From positions 1-35,706 of the forward strand of contig JAYMSP010001136.1 in assembly GCA_036897095.1 (NCBI GenBank): DNA of 35,706 bases, given 5' to 3'. Under the pieces are notes generated by a model. That model did not search any database. It had not been told where the DNA came from and saw nothing but the letters and a program-made list of their open reading frames with translations. The position numbers and the translations under genes are program-made. This document shows positions 33,801 to 35,706 of the stretch, one piece after another. Numbering within the stretch: the stretch's first letter is position 1; each line of letters starts with the position of its first letter. This DNA comes from Plantago elongata (taxonomy: Eukaryota > Streptophyta > Magnoliopsida > Lamiales > Plantaginaceae).

Positions 33801-34719
33801 CTTATGCATCGGAACAGTTCCTGGATAGGTCATGTCCAACATCTGGCAATGCACAGCTCCAGAAGCAGCCTAAAACATGCATATTGTTAGTGCTTATGTA
33901 TCAATCATGCTTGGTACAACAATGATGAAATAAAAGAAACATTGAGACAGCATCTGAAAGATAACAGTTCTCCATTTAAATCATGTCTATGGGATCCGGT
34001 AAATCATGCACTCTTGCCTCTAATATCATCATGTAGACATGTACAGCAGTACAGAAAACCAGACACTTGGGCAGGTGGTGGTGTTTAGTGAATTGAGAGC
34101 AATTACATGGGAAAGTATCGAAATAACAGCTCTTGACGTTGTATAATAAAATCAACTATCTTATCGGTTACACTTACACAGTTATCAGCTACTAGCTACC
34201 CAATGACTTACAAAAATCACATTTTTTTCCTACCCAATAGTAAAATGATGTTTTTAAATGTTAATTTCACATTAGTATCTCATTACAACTTGAAGCCATG
34301 GCAACATTGAAACAACACTAAAAGAATAGTATCTAAGCTCAAATGTGAAGTTATTCCTATGTTCAAGTCGCAAGCACGAAAAGCAGAAGATTGAAACATG
34401 GAAAAGCAGAGAAAACCCTAGGAAACAAAAAATTCAAAGGAATTCAATGAAACCTGAAGTTTCCAAGAGCTGTAATCATGATAGAAACAAAATAAACAAC
34501 ACAAATATGTAGAAATCAAGAAATTTCAGTCTAGCCCATTAAGAAAAAAAAGGCAATTCGGCAAATGGGTTTGACATTAGTTGAAGTGTATGATGATTGT
34601 GATTGAATTACCTCTTCAACACGGGAGAGATTAAGATGAAGGCGGTCGTTGACCCATGAAAGAATTTCATTCCTCCCCACAAAATAGGCACTATCCATGA
34701 TGCCTATGTTCGTCGCCAT
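30813..34719 (-). CDS. EB1: EB1-family microtubule plus-end-binding protein, eight exons, 281 residues
   Basis: Exons in order: 34719-34612, 33869-33801, 33723-33637, 32642-32536, 32450-32314, 32207-32131, 31524-31411, 30959-30813. All splice sites are GT-AG and in phase, with TGA at 30815-30813. The N-terminal calponin-homology domain (about 1-120) starts [20 protein letters not shown] and includes [19 protein letters not shown] and [15 protein letters not shown]; it binds growing microtubule ends. A basic linker ([10 protein letters not shown] onward, about 125-170) follows, then the coiled-coil/EB-homology region with [17 protein letters not shown] (about 209-225), which dimerises and recruits partners. 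The linker and the G-G-I-M-N-Q-N-Y-N segment place it nearer plant EB1a/b than EB1c. The C-terminus, [10 protein letters not shown], lacks the long glutamate tail of EB1a/b and an EEY/F end. The gene converges on the HVA22-like gene. Confidence 0.95.
31639..32030. mobile_element. MITE with inverted ends in EB1-like intron 6
   Basis: GCTCTGTTTAGTTG...GAGCTAACTAG at 31639-31666 is matched, inverted, by CTAGTTAGCTTATC...CTGAATAGAGTCC at 31993-32030. The interior is AT-rich with repeated TAAGCTA-type motifs. The ends resemble hAT-type MITEs; exact termini and target duplication are uncertain. A smaller Stowaway-like element is inserted within it. Confidence 0.6.
31674..31815. mobile_element. Stowaway-like MITE nested in the intron 6 MITE
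   Basis: The left end reads TATTCCCTCTCCCAATCTCA and the right end, inverted, TATACTTCCTCGGTCTCAGA. These are degenerate forms of the TACTCCCTCCGTCTC terminal sequence of Stowaway MITEs (Tc1/mariner), next to TA dinucleotides. Length is about 140 bp. Confidence 0.55.
32930..33134. mobile_element. Stowaway MITE in EB1-like intron 3
   Basis: The right end, inverted, reads TACTCCCTCCGTCCCCAAAA and the left end TACTGTCTCCATGCCAAAAT. The inverted similarity continues inward. Length is about 205 bp, bounded by TA. This is the standard Stowaway structure, with the left arm more diverged. Confidence 0.85.
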
Positions 34720-35100
34720 TTTTCAAGATTTCCAGAAATTCTGAAATAATCTATCTGTGTTATAAATTCAGGATAGGAGTAGGATACAATTGAATATGGA
34801 TGAAAGGTTTATGCTGCTAAAACACAGAAATTGTTGTTGTTTCTGTTGGTAATTTAATTCAATGTGTAGAGAGAGATAAAGGAGAAGCGGAAAGTTCCAG
34901 TTTTTGTAATTCAAAATTGTGCCCTCCTTTCTGTGGGACTATTTATTCTTTGCAACTTGTTGGACGATTCAATGGAGAACGAACAAGTATTGTTGTTGTT
35001 GTTGTGCCATTTGGGTCTTTTTTAGTAATATAGAGGACGGAGGACCAATTATGTAATCTAATCAAATACTCACTTTATATGAAATTCACGAGGAAATTGC
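34720..35100 (-). promoter_or_regulatory. Upstream region of the EB1-like gene
   Basis: This is the region before the minus-strand start codon. It is AT-rich with GTTGTTGTTGTT-type runs near 34832-34836 and 34990-35005. A possible TATA-like AATAAATAG lies near 34942-34950 on the minus strand. No defined operator was recognised. Confidence 0.35.
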
Positions 35101-35314
35101 ATCTCTGAAGAGAAACATAAAATTTTATTTTTATTAATTATACACCAACTCTAAATAAAAAGCAAGCTCGTAAAATTAAATATAAATTTTAATAAAAACT
35201 TAAATAAAATATGAAAATTTGACATACGAGTAAATGAAATTGGAACCGAGGAAATATTTCGTAACCATTATTTTCAGTAACTCTCCTTAAGTTGATCCCT
35301 AACTTCTCAAGCTA

Positions 35315-35434
35315 AGGTTGTATTCTCTTTATCTGAAATTTACTGAACTGAACTGAAATAAGGTATAAATTATAACAACACCGAACTGAATTAAACTGAA
35401 TTGAATTGATTTTCAGTTGAAGAGAACACAATCC
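35315..35434. mobile_element. Small MITE-like element with 15-bp inverted ends
   Basis: AGGTTGTATTCTCTT (35315-35329) is matched, inverted, by AAGAGAACACAATCC (35420-35434). The 120-bp unit contains repeated ACTGAA/TTGAATTGA motifs. It has the size and form of a plant MITE; the superfamily is not determined. Confidence 0.55.
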
Positions 35435-35536
35435 AAGTACTTCATATTTCATATGCTCAGTAACGTATATTGATGTTGTGGTTAAGGTAGTTTGTTAGGT
35501 GAGCAAATGAGCATGATATTAACAACTTGTATCAGT

Positions 35537-35706
35537 TAGGGGTGATCGTTCGGATTAATCCGATCCAATCCGATCCGAAGTTTCGGATCACCTTGGGGTC
35601 AATTCGTAATCCGATCCGAATGGTTCGGATCGGATTCGGATTAATCCGGCTCGGATCGGGTTTTTTCCGGATTAATCTGAAAATATAAAAAAAATAATAA
35701 AAATGA
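35537..35706. mobile_element. Left terminus of a hAT-like element, cut by the window end
   Basis: TAGGGGTGATCG, typical of plant hAT termini, begins at 35537 and is followed by dense CGATCCGA/TCGGATCGG motifs and the palindrome CGGATTAATCCG. Such subterminal arrays are usual binding sites for hAT transposases. The rest of the element is outside the window. Confidence 0.6.

Overview
This is a stretch of nuclear DNA from a flowering plant, most likely a eudicot. It holds three intron-rich housekeeping-type genes with canonical GT-AG exons, separated and invaded by typical plant transposable elements: Ty1/copia and Ty3 chromovirus elements, a Cassandra-type TRIM carrying 5S rRNA sequence, hAT, Stowaway-like MITEs, a tRNA-derived SINE and a LINE. 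Species cannot be fixed from the sequence. No bacterial, organellar or CRISPR content was seen.

Layout. (1) 1-2301: 3' part of a broken Ty1/copia element, + strand, ending in a short LTR. (2) 3453-10332, - strand: a ten-exon gene whose exons I could join in phase, predicting 303 residues: an N-terminal membrane anchor followed by a domain with two H-x-S motifs 90 residues apart, as in 2H phosphoesterases. Its introns hold three copies of one short SINE and a decayed LINE. (3) 10952-16871, - strand: a complete but dead Ty3/gypsy chromovirus with LTRs, primer site, gag, protease, RT, RNase H, integrase, GPY/F module and chromodomain. Its 5' LTR carries a 279-bp internal tandem duplication. (4) 17700-21752: a decayed hAT (RICESLEEPER-like) transposase gene, then a Cassandra-type TRIM (20331-21050), then a hAT-like right terminus. 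(5) 21990-24543: an LTR-bounded element, - strand, with primer site and polypurine tract but no recognisable gag-pol. (6) 24641-25718: a terminal-inverted-repeat element. (7) 26086-29986, + strand: a five-exon HVA22-like gene (182 residues), close to the HVA22a type. (8) 30813-34719, - strand: an eight-exon EB1-family microtubule plus-end protein gene (281 residues), convergent with the HVA22 gene, with MITEs in two introns. (9) 35315-35706: a small MITE and the left end of a hAT-like element cut by the window edge.

The three host genes are not an operon and show no sign of acting together: one is an ER/Golgi-type anchored putative phosphoesterase, one an ER membrane-shaping protein, one a microtubule-binding protein. 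I see no convincing new multi-gene system. The most useful leads are the membrane-anchored 2H-like protein, the unequal chromovirus LTRs with a conserved-length antisense ORF, the LTR element with unrecognised coding content, the Cassandra element, and the EB1 protein with an unusual C-terminus.
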